Source: Acidobacteriota bacterium (GTDB lineage Bacteria > Acidobacteriota > Terriglobia > Bryobacterales > Bryobacteraceae). Taken from it: a stretch of 37,408 nucleotides of DNA. Where the stretch lies: the NCBI GenBank assembly GCA_021787555.1, contig JAJYLS010000013.1, positions 1 to 37,408 of the forward strand, read 5' to 3'. Shown here piece after piece: positions 8,136 to 15,867 of this stretch. Positions within the stretch are counted from its first letter, which is position 1. Every line of letters begins with the position of its first letter. The position numbers and the translations under genes were made by a program. Under the pieces are notes generated by a model. It saw nothing but the letters and a program-made list of their open reading frames with translations, was not told the origin of the DNA and did not search any database.

Positions 8136-8459
8136 ATGCTCAAGAACCTCATCATCGCTTATGCAATCCTGGCGCTCGGCTTGGCCAGCGCCGCCACCTA
8201 CAAGGTCCAGATCTTCCAGCCCTCCGTCGTCCAGGGCAACCAGTTGCAAGCAGGGGAGTACAAGCTCAGCGTCCAGAACGACAAAGTCACCATTACCGGC
8301 CAGAAGCAGTCCATCGAAGTCCCGGTCAAGGTGGAAACCTCCGACAGGAAGTTCGATATGACCGTCGTCCGCTACTCGACGGATAACGGCAAAAACACGA
8401 TTTTGGAGATCCATCTGGGCGGCACCAAAACTCGCCTCGTCTTCGGCCCCCAATCGTAA
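8136..8459 (+). CDS. Small secreted beta-rich protein, 'AGEYKL' family, copy 1
   Basis: A 107-residue protein with a signal peptide (residues 1-19, ending ASA). The mature part is short beta strands with QAGEYKLSVQNDKVTI in the middle and LEIHLGGTKTRLVF at the end. Both blocks recur in the 116-residue protein at 22618-22968, so the two are paralogs. GGAG lies 5 bases before the ATG. No enzymatic residues are evident; it is probably a periplasmic or surface protein. No function is assigned. Confidence 0.8.
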   Translation: MLKNLIIAYAILALGLASAATYKVQIFQPSVVQGNQLQAGEYKLSVQNDKVTITGQKQSIEVPVKVETSDRKFDMTVVRYSTDNGKNTILEIHLGGTKTRLVFGPQS

Positions 8460-8527
8460 GATTTTTACCAGTTTGCCATAGGGCGGGAGCAGCAAACACA
8501 ACGTCTCGCCCGCCCCGCCTCCTCGTG

Positions 8528-8543
8528 CGGCACTTTACTTGCA
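8528..8543 (+). promoter_or_regulatory. Candidate sigma-54 promoter of the acetate-permease-like gene
   Basis: CGGCACTTTACTTGCA matches 10 of 12 fixed positions of the sigma-54 consensus with the correct 10-base GG-GC spacing. The predicted start is near 8554, giving a leader of about 82 bases before the ATG at 8636. No activator-binding site was identified. Confidence 0.45.
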
Positions 8544-8558
8544 ACTTAATTGCATGAC

Positions 8559-8621
8559 CCGGCACTGTGTTCCGCCTGCTTCGCCACGGCAAACGGGGCC
8601 GAGTGTGTAGGAAAGTGCCGG
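8559..8621 (+). promoter_or_regulatory. Leader inverted repeat before the acetate-permease-like gene
   Basis: CCGGCACT (8559-8566) and AGTGCCGG (8614-8621) form an inverted pair that would close a leader stem just 4 bases before the GAGGAG ribosome site. The same arms, extended to 10 bases, enclose the start of the barrel protein at 33411. Confidence 0.4.
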
Positions 8622-8635
8622 TTCGAGGAGAGAAT

Positions 8636-9328
8636 ATGGCACTTTACGATACATCGATCAACGAGCCACAGCCTCGAGTATTCCTACAGCCCATAGCGGC
8701 GCCCTCCATCTTGGGGCTCTACGGGTTGGCGGGAGCGACCTTCATGGTGGCGGCACAGATGACCCACTGGTTCGGGTCCACGGCCACCACGGTACTATTA
8801 GTTCCTTTTGCGGCGTTTTTCGGCGGCCTGGCGCAGTTCCTCGCCGGCATGTGGGCCTATCGTGCCCGCGACGGCGTGGCGACCGCGATCCACGGAATGT
8901 GGGGCGGCTTCTGGATGGCCTTCGGCATTCTGGCGGTAGTCTTCTACGCCGGCAAGGTTCCCATGCCGGCGGGGCCTCTGTTCCCCGAACTCGGGTACTG
9001 GTTCATTGTGCTGGCCGCGATCACCTTGGTCTGCATGGCGGCCGCGGGAGCGGAGAACAAGGCGCTGGTGATCACGCTGGCCTTTCTGGGCTCCGGCTCG
9101 GTGGTCAACGCCATCGCGCTGCTGGCGGGCAACGGAGACCTCATCATGGCCGCCGGCTACCTGTTCATTATCAGCGCGGTCTGCGCCTGGTATACGGCTA
9201 GCGCGCTCATGCTTCAGGAGGCCTTCGGGCGCGAGGTCTGGTTGCTGGGCCGCACCAGCCGGGCGCAGCAGATGCCGCGCGTCACCGTCGGTATCGGGGA
9301 GCCGGGAGTGATCCGCGGGCAGGCATAG
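8636..9328 (+). CDS. Acetate uptake (GPR1/FUN34/YaaH, SatP-like) transporter
   Basis: A 230-residue membrane protein with about six hydrophobic helices. The start APSILGLYGLAGATFMVAA matches the family signature region (NPAPLGL in E. coli SatP) in a diverged form. GGLAQFLAGMWAYRARDGVATA and FGSFW-like segments (GGFWMAFGI) follow in the usual order. Known members carry acetate or succinate with protons across the inner membrane. The ATG at 8636 is chosen because GAGGAG precedes it; an in-frame ATG further upstream lacks a ribosome site and adds a basic, non-conserved tail. The C-terminal ~35 residues are soluble and longer than usual. Confidence 0.85.
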   Translation: MALYDTSINEPQPRVFLQPIAAPSILGLYGLAGATFMVAAQMTHWFGSTATTVLLVPFAAFFGGLAQFLAGMWAYRARDGVATAIHGMWGGFWMAFGILAVVFYAGKVPMPAGPLFPELGYWFIVLAAITLVCMAAAGAENKALVITLAFLGSGSVVNAIALLAGNGDLIMAAGYLFIISAVCAWYTASALMLQEAFGREVWLLGRTSRAQQMPRVTVGIGEPGVIRGQA

Positions 9329-9339
9329 CCCCCGCCCGT

Positions 9340-9993
9340 TCACTTCGGTTCTCTGAACTCGCCGGCCAGGCTGGTGAACGCGTCCCGAAGCTGCGCTACG
9401 TCCAAAGGCCGCTCCCGTAGCACGGCTTCCAACTCGCGCGCCAGCCAGCCGGCGTGGGCATAACCGAGCAGTCCGGCGGTGCCGGCCCATTGGTGGAGGG
9501 TCCGCGAGGCCGCTTCGGCGTCGAATTCGTCGAGATCCTCCAGCCAGTGCGCCACGCACCCGTCCACCTCTGCGGCGAACCGCGCGCGTAGGGGCTGGAA
9601 ATCGACCTCGCCGGCATGGCGGGCCTCGCCGCTCCCCAGATACCCGCGAATCTGCGGGATAAGGTCCTCCACCCGCTTTGCCATGTAGCCGTCGCAACCC
9701 GCGGCCAGCGCCTTCCCCTCGCCCTCCGGCGTGGCGGAAGCCGTCACCGCCACGACCAGGATATCCCGCGTGGCGGCGTCCTGCTTCAAGCGGCGCGCCA
9801 GTTCCAGGCCGTCCATGCCGGGGAGCTGCACATCGGTGAGCACCAGCCGCGGCTGGAAGCCGTGCAAAATCTCCAGCCCTTCTTCCGCGCTGGCGGCCGT
9901 CCGCACCTCGTAGCCTTCCCGGGAGAGCAGCACCTGCGAGACCTTGAGGCTCACCGGGGTGTCGTCGACGATCAGGATGCGCTCACCCGCCAT
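9340..9993 (-). CDS. Receiver-HPt two-domain signalling protein
   Basis: 217 residues. The receiver (1-~120) has the acidic pair D10-D11, the phospho-acceptor D54 in VLTDVQLPGMDG, and K105, although the usual KP is KR here. The second half (~130-217) is an HPt-type helical bundle, with the likely phospho-His in LHQWAGTAGLLGY (about residue 167). Such proteins relay phosphate within a multistep phosphorelay. No partner hybrid kinase lies alongside. The gene converges on the acetate-permease-like gene with an 11-base gap. Confidence 0.85.
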   Translation of the reverse strand: MAGERILIVDDTPVSLKVSQVLLSREGYEVRTAASAEEGLEILHGFQPRLVLTDVQLPGMDGLELARRLKQDAATRDILVVAVTASATPEGEGKALAAGCDGYMAKRVEDLIPQIRGYLGSGEARHAGEVDFQPLRARFAAEVDGCVAHWLEDLDEFDAEAASRTLHQWAGTAGLLGYAHAGWLARELEAVLRERPLDVAQLRDAFTSLAGEFREPK

Positions 9994-10054
9994 GGCCGTA
10001 TTCTATAGCGTCGAGCTGTAGTTGAAAACCCGGTTCGCGGGTCTTAGTAAATAG

Positions 10055-11071
10055 ATGCGCGCCACCTTGATCGCTTTTGTCCTGCTTTCGGCCTATCCGA
10101 GCCGGTCGGCGGATCGAATCCAGATTATCTCGGGCGTCACCTCGATCGCTCCCGGCCCGGATGGAACGCTGTATGCGTTGGGCCGAGGCCTCATCAGCCC
10201 CACGCCGGGAGCCTACCTGGCGGCTCCTCCCGCATCCCACAATTTTCTGGAGCGCTTCGATCCTGCCACCGGCCACCTGCTCTACGCGACCTATCTGAAC
10301 TTCTCCCCGTCTGGAATCTCCATCGATCGCACGGGAGCGGCATACCTCATCGGAACCCCGAATGACGCACAGTTCGCGATCACTCCCGGAGCCTACGACC
10401 GCCAGATTCAAGGGGGCGAGGAGCTTGTAGTCGCCAAGCTGAATCCGGCAGCCACGGCGATGCAATATGCTACTATTCTCGGCGGCTCCGGGATTGCTTG
10501 GTTCTCCGCGATCAGCGGCATTGCCTTCGGGCCGGACGGTGCAGCTTACGTGACCGGTACGACGTGCGCGAAAGATTTCCCGGTCACGCCCGACGCATTC
10601 CAGGCGGTTCGCAGTTCAGGCGGCGACGAAGGCTGCAATGCGTTCTTCTCCGCGCTCAGTCCGGATGGCTCCCAGCTCGCCTATTCGACGTACCTGAGCG
10701 GCTCAAAGGACTCCTACGGAGAAGCCATCGCGTTCGGTGCCGATGGAAGAATCCATCTCGGCGGCTCGGCCACCTCCGCCGATTTTCCCACTACACCCGG
10801 CGCTTTCGCTTTGCCCAACTCCCCGGGTTCCGGCGTGTTCCTTGGCGCCGCCGCCACCCTCGCCTGGTATTCCGGCGGAATCCATCCCGTCGAGATTCGC
10901 GAATCCACGCCAACCGGCAACACCGTCGCCCGGTTCGATCAGACCAGCGGCCTCCTCGACGTCACCCCGTCCGCCACCACAACCTACCGCCTGGTCGGCT
11001 ACGCCGCCGGTGAATGGATCGACCTGGCATCCGCGACCCTCGCGGTTTCCACCACCGGCTGCTGCCCCTGA
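10055..11071 (+). CDS. Secreted SBBP-repeat beta-propeller protein
   Basis: A 338-residue protein with a signal peptide (residues 1-19). At least four SBBP-type repeats are visible, each ending in G-T/G-S..D/A..T/P-T-P-G/D-A-F/Y, for example GPDGAAYVTGTTCAKDFPVTP and GADGRIHLGGSATSADFPTTP. The last 70 residues look like a small beta domain. This repeat is common in large exported acidobacterial proteins; here it is short for the type. Function unknown. Its TGA abuts the convergent gene's TGA, making the palindrome TGATCA. Confidence 0.78.
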   Translation: MRATLIAFVLLSAYPSRSADRIQIISGVTSIAPGPDGTLYALGRGLISPTPGAYLAAPPASHNFLERFDPATGHLLYATYLNFSPSGISIDRTGAAYLIGTPNDAQFAITPGAYDRQIQGGEELVVAKLNPAATAMQYATILGGSGIAWFSAISGIAFGPDGAAYVTGTTCAKDFPVTPDAFQAVRSSGGDEGCNAFFSALSPDGSQLAYSTYLSGSKDSYGEAIAFGADGRIHLGGSATSADFPTTPGAFALPNSPGSGVFLGAAATLAWYSGGIHPVEIRESTPTGNTVARFDQTSGLLDVTPSATTTYRLVGYAAGEWIDLASATLAVSTTGCCP

Positions 11072-11551
11072 TCAATCCTCGAACAGCCGCCCCTGCTCTT
11101 TCACCGCCACCTTGGGCTTGCGCTTCCGCAGTGGGCTCCGCACCACGCCCAGTACCTCGACCGACCGCAGCGACCCACGCGGCACGAAAATCCGTTGCGT
11201 GTTGCTGAACGGATCGGGCGGGATGATCGTGAACCCACGGTACTCCACTTGTAGTAGATTATTGGGAAGGATGCCTTCGATCACCTCACCATCGCGGAAC
11301 TCCAGGCTGACCCAGAGCCCCTCCATCTTGGGGCGGGTCTGAAAGACATGGCGCTCCTCTGCTTTCGCATCGAATTCGCGGACAAAAGCGACCGATTTAA
11401 TCTCGGCGTACGGCACCACCGTCACCTGCCCCTCCGCCGAAAGCACTTCCACCCCTTCCGGCCGCAGAAACGCAACCGGATTTATGTAGCCGGCGAGCGG
11501 CTGCCGTTCATACCGGTGGACGATCGCTTTTTTGGTGGTCGAGGCCGGCAA
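11072..11551 (-). CDS. Conserved-looking hypothetical beta protein
   Basis: 159 residues, no signal peptide or membrane helix. The sequence is beta-rich (VTVVPYAEIKSVAFVREF, LWVSLEFRDGEVIEGI) and ends in a basic then acidic tail (PLRKRKPKVAVKEQGRLFED). I do not recognise a named family. The start is TTG at 11551, preceded by GAGGT at 5 bases; no in-frame ATG exists upstream before a stop. The gene is divergent from the recombinase gene and its stop directly abuts that of the SBBP gene. Confidence 0.65.
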   Translation of the reverse strand: MPASTTKKAIVHRYERQPLAGYINPVAFLRPEGVEVLSAEGQVTVVPYAEIKSVAFVREFDAKAEERHVFQTRPKMEGLWVSLEFRDGEVIEGILPNNLLQVEYRGFTIIPPDPFSNTQRIFVPRGSLRSVEVLGVVRSPLRKRKPKVAVKEQGRLFED

Positions 11552-11614
11552 AACTTACCTCATTTTCCGGTTGTATGTTTCAAACATTTCGGCGCTTATT
11601 GTATCATTGGCACG

Positions 11615-12520
11615 ATGCCCGAAGCGCTCGCGGCAAATCCGGCGGGGATGGCCCCCCAAATGGCGGCGTTCCTCAATTTCTGCCGCATCGAAAAGGGCCT
11701 CTCGGGCAACTCGATTTCCGCCTATTCCTCTGATCTGGAAAGGTTTACCGCGTTCTTCGAGGGCCGGATTCCGCTTACCCCGGAAGACCTCCGTCATTAT
11801 CTCGATCATTTATACCAATCCGGATTGGGCAACCGGTCGGTGGCGCGGCACCTCACCACTCTCCGGAACTTCTACCGTTTCCTGCTGCGCGAAGGGCTGG
11901 CGGAAAGCGATCCGACCGAGTACCTGGCCGCCCCACGGCAGTGGCAAACCATTCCTAAGTTTTTGAATTTAGAGCAGATCGATAAAATCATCGCGGTTCC
12001 CGATACGGCCCGGCCCACCGGCTTGCGGGACCGCGCCATGCTCGAACTGCTGTATGCCACCGGGCTGCGGGTTTCGGAACTTTGCCGCCTGGGCCTGGCG
12101 GACCTCGACCGGAGTTACGGCGTGGTGCGCACCACCGGCAAGGGCAACAAGCAGCGGCTGGTGCCGGTCGGAAAGGAGGCGCTGGCCGCGGTCGAGCAAT
12201 ATCTGGCCGCGGGGCGCGCGGCGCTGCTCAACGGACGGGCCAGTCGATACCTGTTCATTACCGCCCGTGGCGGCTGCATGACGCGCCAGGCATTTTGGAA
12301 GCTGCTCGCCGGGTACGGCCGCAAGGCCGGGATTTTCCACGGGTTGACGCCGCATGTGGTGCGGCACAGTTTCGCGACTCATTTACTGGAGGGAGGGGCG
12401 GACCTGCGCAGTGTGCAAGTCATGCTGGGGCACGCCGATATCTCGACCACCCAGATTTATACCCATGTCATGCGGTCGAGGCTGATGGACACGGTTCGGA
12501 AACACCACCCCCGGGCCTGA
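11615..12520 (+). CDS. xerD: Tyrosine recombinase XerC/XerD type
   Basis: A 301-residue site-specific recombinase. The N-terminal SAM-like domain (residues ~15-100) is followed by the catalytic domain with the complete set R152 (TGLRVSELC), K176 (TGKGNKQR), H247-x-x-R250 (HVVRHSFATHLLEGG), H273 (LGHADISTTQIYTHV) and Tyr282. The length is that of chromosomal XerC/XerD, which resolve chromosome dimers at dif; XerD is the better guess from the sequence but XerC cannot be excluded. No dif site or prophage is visible nearby, which argues against a mobile-element integrase. The ATG at 11615 gives the family length; in-frame sequence upstream is not conserved. Confidence 0.88.
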   Translation: MPEALAANPAGMAPQMAAFLNFCRIEKGLSGNSISAYSSDLERFTAFFEGRIPLTPEDLRHYLDHLYQSGLGNRSVARHLTTLRNFYRFLLREGLAESDPTEYLAAPRQWQTIPKFLNLEQIDKIIAVPDTARPTGLRDRAMLELLYATGLRVSELCRLGLADLDRSYGVVRTTGKGNKQRLVPVGKEALAAVEQYLAAGRAALLNGRASRYLFITARGGCMTRQAFWKLLAGYGRKAGIFHGLTPHVVRHSFATHLLEGGADLRSVQVMLGHADISTTQIYTHVMRSRLMDTVRKHHPRA

Positions 12521-12534
12521 GCCCGTTGGGCTCA
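12518..12534 (+). other. Hairpin over the recombinase stop codon
   Basis: TGAGCCC-GTT-GGGCTCA is a perfect 7-bp stem with a 3-base loop that begins with the TGA stop. There is no T run, so it is not a standard terminator; it may act on mRNA stability between this gene and the next. Confidence 0.5.
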
Positions 12535-12560
12535 GACAATTTGGAGTCGAAGCGCACGCG

Positions 12561-13892
12561 ATGAGCGACTACATTTACATGCTGGAAAGCCACCTCAGTC
12601 CGGACCAGAACTGGGTGGTGGACGAAGTGCAAGCTGCCGCCGCGCAAGCCAATGTGAATATCTTCCTGGCTGGGGGCGCGATGCGGGACATGCTCGCGGG
12701 CTTTCGCATCCGCGATCTGGATTTCGTGGTCGAAGGCAATGCCCTGAAGCTCGCCAATGCGGTCGCCGGGCATGCCGGCGCCAAGACTGTCTCCATCGAC
12801 GAAAACCGGAAGGCGGCCGAACTCGTTTTTCAAAACGGGGCCACCGTGCAGATCGCCATGTCGCGCCAGGAAAAGTATGCGCGCAGCGGTGCCAAACCGC
12901 AGGTCAGCGCGGCCACCATCCAGGAAGACCTGCGCGGCCGCGATTTCACCTGCAACGCCATTGCGCTGTCGCTCAACCGGGCGTCGCGCGGGCTGCTGCT
13001 CGATCCCATGAACGGGCTGGCGGACATCGACCGCCGCGAGCTGCGCTCCGTCAGTGCCTACGGTTTTTACGACGATCCCTCGCGCCTGCTGCGGCTGGTG
13101 CGGTTCCGCATACGCCTGGGGTTCACCATCGAGGAGCGCACCGCCATGCAGGTGGCCAACGCGCGCGAAGCGGAAGTGCAGAAGCTGGTCCCGCCGCGCG
13201 CGCTGGGCGAAGAGCTCAAACGCATCGGCGCCGAGGACAGCCCGTGCGAGGTCCTGAAGGCGCTGGAAGCAGCCGGGCTGCTGGCGCTTTTCTCGCCCGC
13301 GCTGGTGGGACCGAAGGCCAATTGGGCCGGCCTGGCGCGCTTCGAGAAGCTCAGCCATCTGCTGCCGGACGATCCGCGCACGCGCGCCGCGCGCCTGGGG
13401 CCGTTCCTCTACGCGCTCGCGGAGAAACTGGCGCCCAAAGAGAAGCAGGCGCTGATCAAGGCCACCGATCTTCTCAAGGCCGAAGTGGACCAGTGGCAGA
13501 AACTGGAGGCGCGTGCCAAAAAGCTGGAGACGGCGCTGCGCTCGGCGCGCATCAAAAAAGCCTCGCAGGTGTATGCGATCGTTTCCACGGCGGCGCCGGA
13601 CGACGTGCTCTTCGTGATGTATCACTCCGCTCTCAAGCCGGTGCAGGAGCGGCTGCGCAACTACTTCCAGAAATATCTGCCGGCGGTGCTCGAGATCACG
13701 CCCGAAGAATGGGGCCAGATCGAGGGCAAGCCGGGCACGCCGCGCTACGAGAAAGCCCGCGACGCGCTGCTGGCCGACCGCCTCGACCGCCGCCCGCGCA
13801 AAGCCGAGCCGGCCGGCGAGGCCGCCCCACCGCAGCCCGGTCCGGGCAGCCCCCCCCTTTCCGAGCCCATCCTGGCGCGACGGAGGACGTGA
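12561..13892 (+). CDS. tRNA nucleotidyltransferase / poly(A) polymerase family
   Basis: 443 residues of the class II nucleotidyltransferase family. The head domain has FLAGGAMRDMLAG (GG at 38-39) and the metal-binding pair RDLDFVVEG (D52, D54). Then come RGRDFTCNAIAL and DPSRLLRLVRFRIRLGF, which are the family's base-recognition and neck motifs. Members add CCA to tRNA 3' ends or add poly(A); some bacteria split these roles between two genes, and this sequence alone does not say which. The last ~40 residues are Pro/Arg-rich and outside the core. The ATG follows the recombinase stop by 40 bases. Confidence 0.9.
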   Translation: MSDYIYMLESHLSPDQNWVVDEVQAAAAQANVNIFLAGGAMRDMLAGFRIRDLDFVVEGNALKLANAVAGHAGAKTVSIDENRKAAELVFQNGATVQIAMSRQEKYARSGAKPQVSAATIQEDLRGRDFTCNAIALSLNRASRGLLLDPMNGLADIDRRELRSVSAYGFYDDPSRLLRLVRFRIRLGFTIEERTAMQVANAREAEVQKLVPPRALGEELKRIGAEDSPCEVLKALEAAGLLALFSPALVGPKANWAGLARFEKLSHLLPDDPRTRAARLGPFLYALAEKLAPKEKQALIKATDLLKAEVDQWQKLEARAKKLETALRSARIKKASQVYAIVSTAAPDDVLFVMYHSALKPVQERLRNYFQKYLPAVLEITPEEWGQIEGKPGTPRYEKARDALLADRLDRRPRKAEPAGEAAPPQPGPGSPPLSEPILARRRT

Positions 13893-13905
13893 GTTCCTCT
13901 TGCCC

Positions 13906-13944
13906 AAAAAAGCCGTGGAGCAGTCCTCCGGGCTGCTCCACGGC
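13906..13944 (-). terminator. Strong intrinsic terminator for the 84-residue gene
   Basis: A perfect 12-bp stem (13912-13923 with 13933-13944, 9-base loop) is followed on the minus strand by six T (13906-13911). It starts 6 bases past the stop of the minus-strand gene at 13950. Confidence 0.85.
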
Positions 13945-13949
13945 GGCAA

Positions 13950-14204
13950 TCACACGCGGTCGTTCAGAATGTTAGTTTCGCGTCCAACTGAACTTTGCGC
14001 GGGCTTGGCCGAGGATGCATCGGCCAGTGGGCCACCCGCGGCTGGGTCAGCACCGGATTCCTCGATAGCCGCGAATTGCGCCAAGCGGTCCAGGTAGCGT
14101 TGGCAGGCCGCATCTTCGGCGTCCGTGAGCGGCCGGCCGAGTAGCTCCTGCAAGTCTCTCTGGAGCGTCAGCCGGCAAACGATGCGCTCAGTGTCGAACA
14201 TCAT
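13950..14204 (-). CDS. Small hypothetical protein
   Basis: 84 residues. The first 50 are probably helical and charged (LQRDLQELLGRPLTDAEDAACQ), the rest is Ala/Ser-rich and likely disordered. The family is not recognised. Support comes from the strong terminator just after the stop and a perfect palindrome about 28 bases before the start. Two ATGs lie in tandem (14204 and 14201); either may be used. Confidence 0.5.
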   Translation of the reverse strand: MMFDTERIVCRLTLQRDLQELLGRPLTDAEDAACQRYLDRLAQFAAIEESGADPAAGGPLADASSAKPAQSSVGRETNILNDRV

Positions 14205-14231
14205 CCCGCACTTCCGTTCGGGCTTCCGATC

Positions 14232-14248
14232 GCCTCCACAGTGGAGGC
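14232..14248. promoter_or_regulatory. Operator-like perfect palindrome
   Basis: GCCTCCAC-A-GTGGAGGC has two 8-base arms with one central base. It lies 28 bases before the start of the minus-strand 84-residue gene and fits a repressor dimer site, or a short hairpin in its leader. The rest of 14205-14397 shows no gene that I can support. Confidence 0.5.
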
Positions 14249-14397
14249 ACTCACTTTCAGTTATTTTAGATGCGTGCTTAAATGCACGTGGGTGGCCAGA
14301 TCGGTACGTGCAGAGACATTATCGCCAAAAGAAGGTCCGCGGCCTGGGCTGTACGATATGGATCAGCGTCATCGATTGGGTGTCCCTTTTGGTTCAA

Positions 14398-15378
14398 CTA
14401 CGGACGCCGCTTGAGCGTAGGCCGCTCGTCCTGATCCGCGCGCTCGTCGCCGTCCCCCCGCTCCGCGGGGCGCCGCAGCGTCGGCCCGGTCTGGGGCGGC
14501 TCGGCCGTGCGCCGCTCGTGCATCGCGGCCAGGCGCCGCCGGACGTCGCCGAATTCCGAGGTCGAGACGATGTACATCGGCTGCTGCCTGAGTAACTGTT
14601 CGATGGTCTGCTGCGTGGCTTTGATCCGGTTGGACATGTTCGGGTGAGAGCGGAAGATCTCCGAAAAGGTATCCGGCTGCTTCCTTTCCAGGGCCGCCAT
14701 CCTTTCGAAGAAGTCCACAAAGGCAGTCGGATCGTAGCCGGCCTTGTACACGTACTGCACGGCGAGCAAATCCGCCTCCTCCTCGAACCCGCGCGAGAAC
14801 TTCAGGAACGCCACCGGAATGGCCAGGCCCACGCCCTGCCGGATGGCGAAGCCCGGCCACCCGCCCATAAAGATCAGCGGAAGGCTGGCCCAGTTCGCGA
14901 GTTGGCCCCGCGACGCCTGGCGGGTGCCGTGGCGCGCCGCCACATGGGCGAGCTCATGGGCAATCGGCCCGGCGAGCTCCGCCTCGGTTTCGGCCTTTAA
15001 TATCAGCCCCGTGTTGACGAACAGAAAGCCGCCGGGCAGCGCGAAGGCATTCACCTGGGGACTGTCGATCAGCTTCGCAATCACGGGGACCTTAACGTCG
15101 GAGTTACGCGCGATTTTCTGCGCCATGCGGTTCACATACTCGGCGGCGATGGGATCGTCCACCAGTTTGGCCTCGCGGTCGACTTCCTGGGCCAATTGTT
15201 TGCCCAGGGCGATTTCCTTCTCCAGCGAATAGAAGTTGACGCCCGACCCGACATCCCGCTCGCCGATCTTTTCCGGGTCCTTCTTGGGATCCTTGGATTG
15301 CGCGAATGCGGGTGGAAACAGAAGCGTGGCAATCGTGGCGGCGATTACGAAATGAAGGATGAAATGGGTCCGTTTCAT
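14398..15378 (-). CDS. M48-family zinc metalloprotease, exported
   Basis: A 326-residue peptidase with a signal peptide (residues 1-26, ending AFA). The zinc motif HELAH is at 141-145 within the conserved block IAHELAHVAARHGTRQASRG, and a downstream Glu-rich motif (RGFEEEADLLAVQYVYKAGYDP) provides the third ligand. NAFALPGGFLFVNTGLI is also typical. Homologs such as BepA act in periplasmic quality control of outer-membrane proteins. The C-terminal ~40 residues are Arg/Glu/Pro-rich and outside the domain. The ATG at 15378 is preceded by AGGGAG; longer readings add non-conserved residues. It is the last gene of the minus-strand run. Confidence 0.9.
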   Translation of the reverse strand: MKRTHFILHFVIAATIATLLFPPAFAQSKDPKKDPEKIGERDVGSGVNFYSLEKEIALGKQLAQEVDREAKLVDDPIAAEYVNRMAQKIARNSDVKVPVIAKLIDSPQVNAFALPGGFLFVNTGLILKAETEAELAGPIAHELAHVAARHGTRQASRGQLANWASLPLIFMGGWPGFAIRQGVGLAIPVAFLKFSRGFEEEADLLAVQYVYKAGYDPTAFVDFFERMAALERKQPDTFSEIFRSHPNMSNRIKATQQTIEQLLRQQPMYIVSTSEFGDVRRRLAAMHERRTAEPPQTGPTLRRPAERGDGDERADQDERPTLKRRP

Positions 15379-15454
15379 AATCCCAGCTCCCTCTGGCTGT
15401 GACACTCGGTGGGGAGCACGTTGCAGGCCGCAAACCGGGGCGGGGAAATGGAAC

Positions 15455-15826
15455 TCAGGCAGTGGCGGCTTGCGGGTCAGCCGCCGCACGTTCCTGGCAA
15501 CGAATGCAGCAGTCTGCCCAGGGAAGGGCTTGCAGGCGTTTCGGAGAAATCGGATTGCCGCATTCGGCGCAGATGCCGAAATCTCCGTTGGCCAGCCGGG
15601 CGAGAGCCGCGTCGATCCGGCCGAGTATCTCGTGATCCAGTCTTTTCACCTCTATCGAGATGTACCGGTCGTGCTGCACGGGCGCTTCATCGTCCGGCGA
15701 CAGGCGCCCGCCGGCGGCCAACTCCGTGCGCCCGGCGGCCGCGTTCCGCAGCAGGTCCGCCTTCTTCGCCAGGAGCAGGCACCGGTAATCCTCCAGCCCC
15801 ATGCTCGCGATGCGCGGCTTCTTCAT
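15455..15826 (-). CDS. DksA/TraR C4 zinc-finger protein
   Basis: 123 residues. The C-terminus has the C4 zinc finger CAECGNPISPKRLQALPWA-D-CCIRC (C86, C89, C107, C110), with the usual conserved PxRLxALPxA core. The N-terminal half is coiled, as in DksA, and ends in LARLANGDFGICAECG. DksA/TraR proteins bind RNA polymerase through the secondary channel and modulate promoters during stress or starvation. The coiled-coil tip motif of DksA is not obvious, so it is safer called DksA/TraR-like than DksA. It lies between the ATPase and the protease. Confidence 0.88.
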   Translation of the reverse strand: MKKPRIASMGLEDYRCLLLAKKADLLRNAAAGRTELAAGGRLSPDDEAPVQHDRYISIEVKRLDHEILGRIDAALARLANGDFGICAECGNPISPKRLQALPWADCCIRCQERAAADPQAATA

Positions 15827-15867
15827 GCGACCCCGAATGCCAGCACGTTCCGCGCCATTTGAGCGCG

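Noticed and set aside
14205-14397. Possible tRNA or small gene between the small hypothetical and the protease
   Set aside because: No cloverleaf or ribosome site is visible; only the palindrome and weak hairpins.
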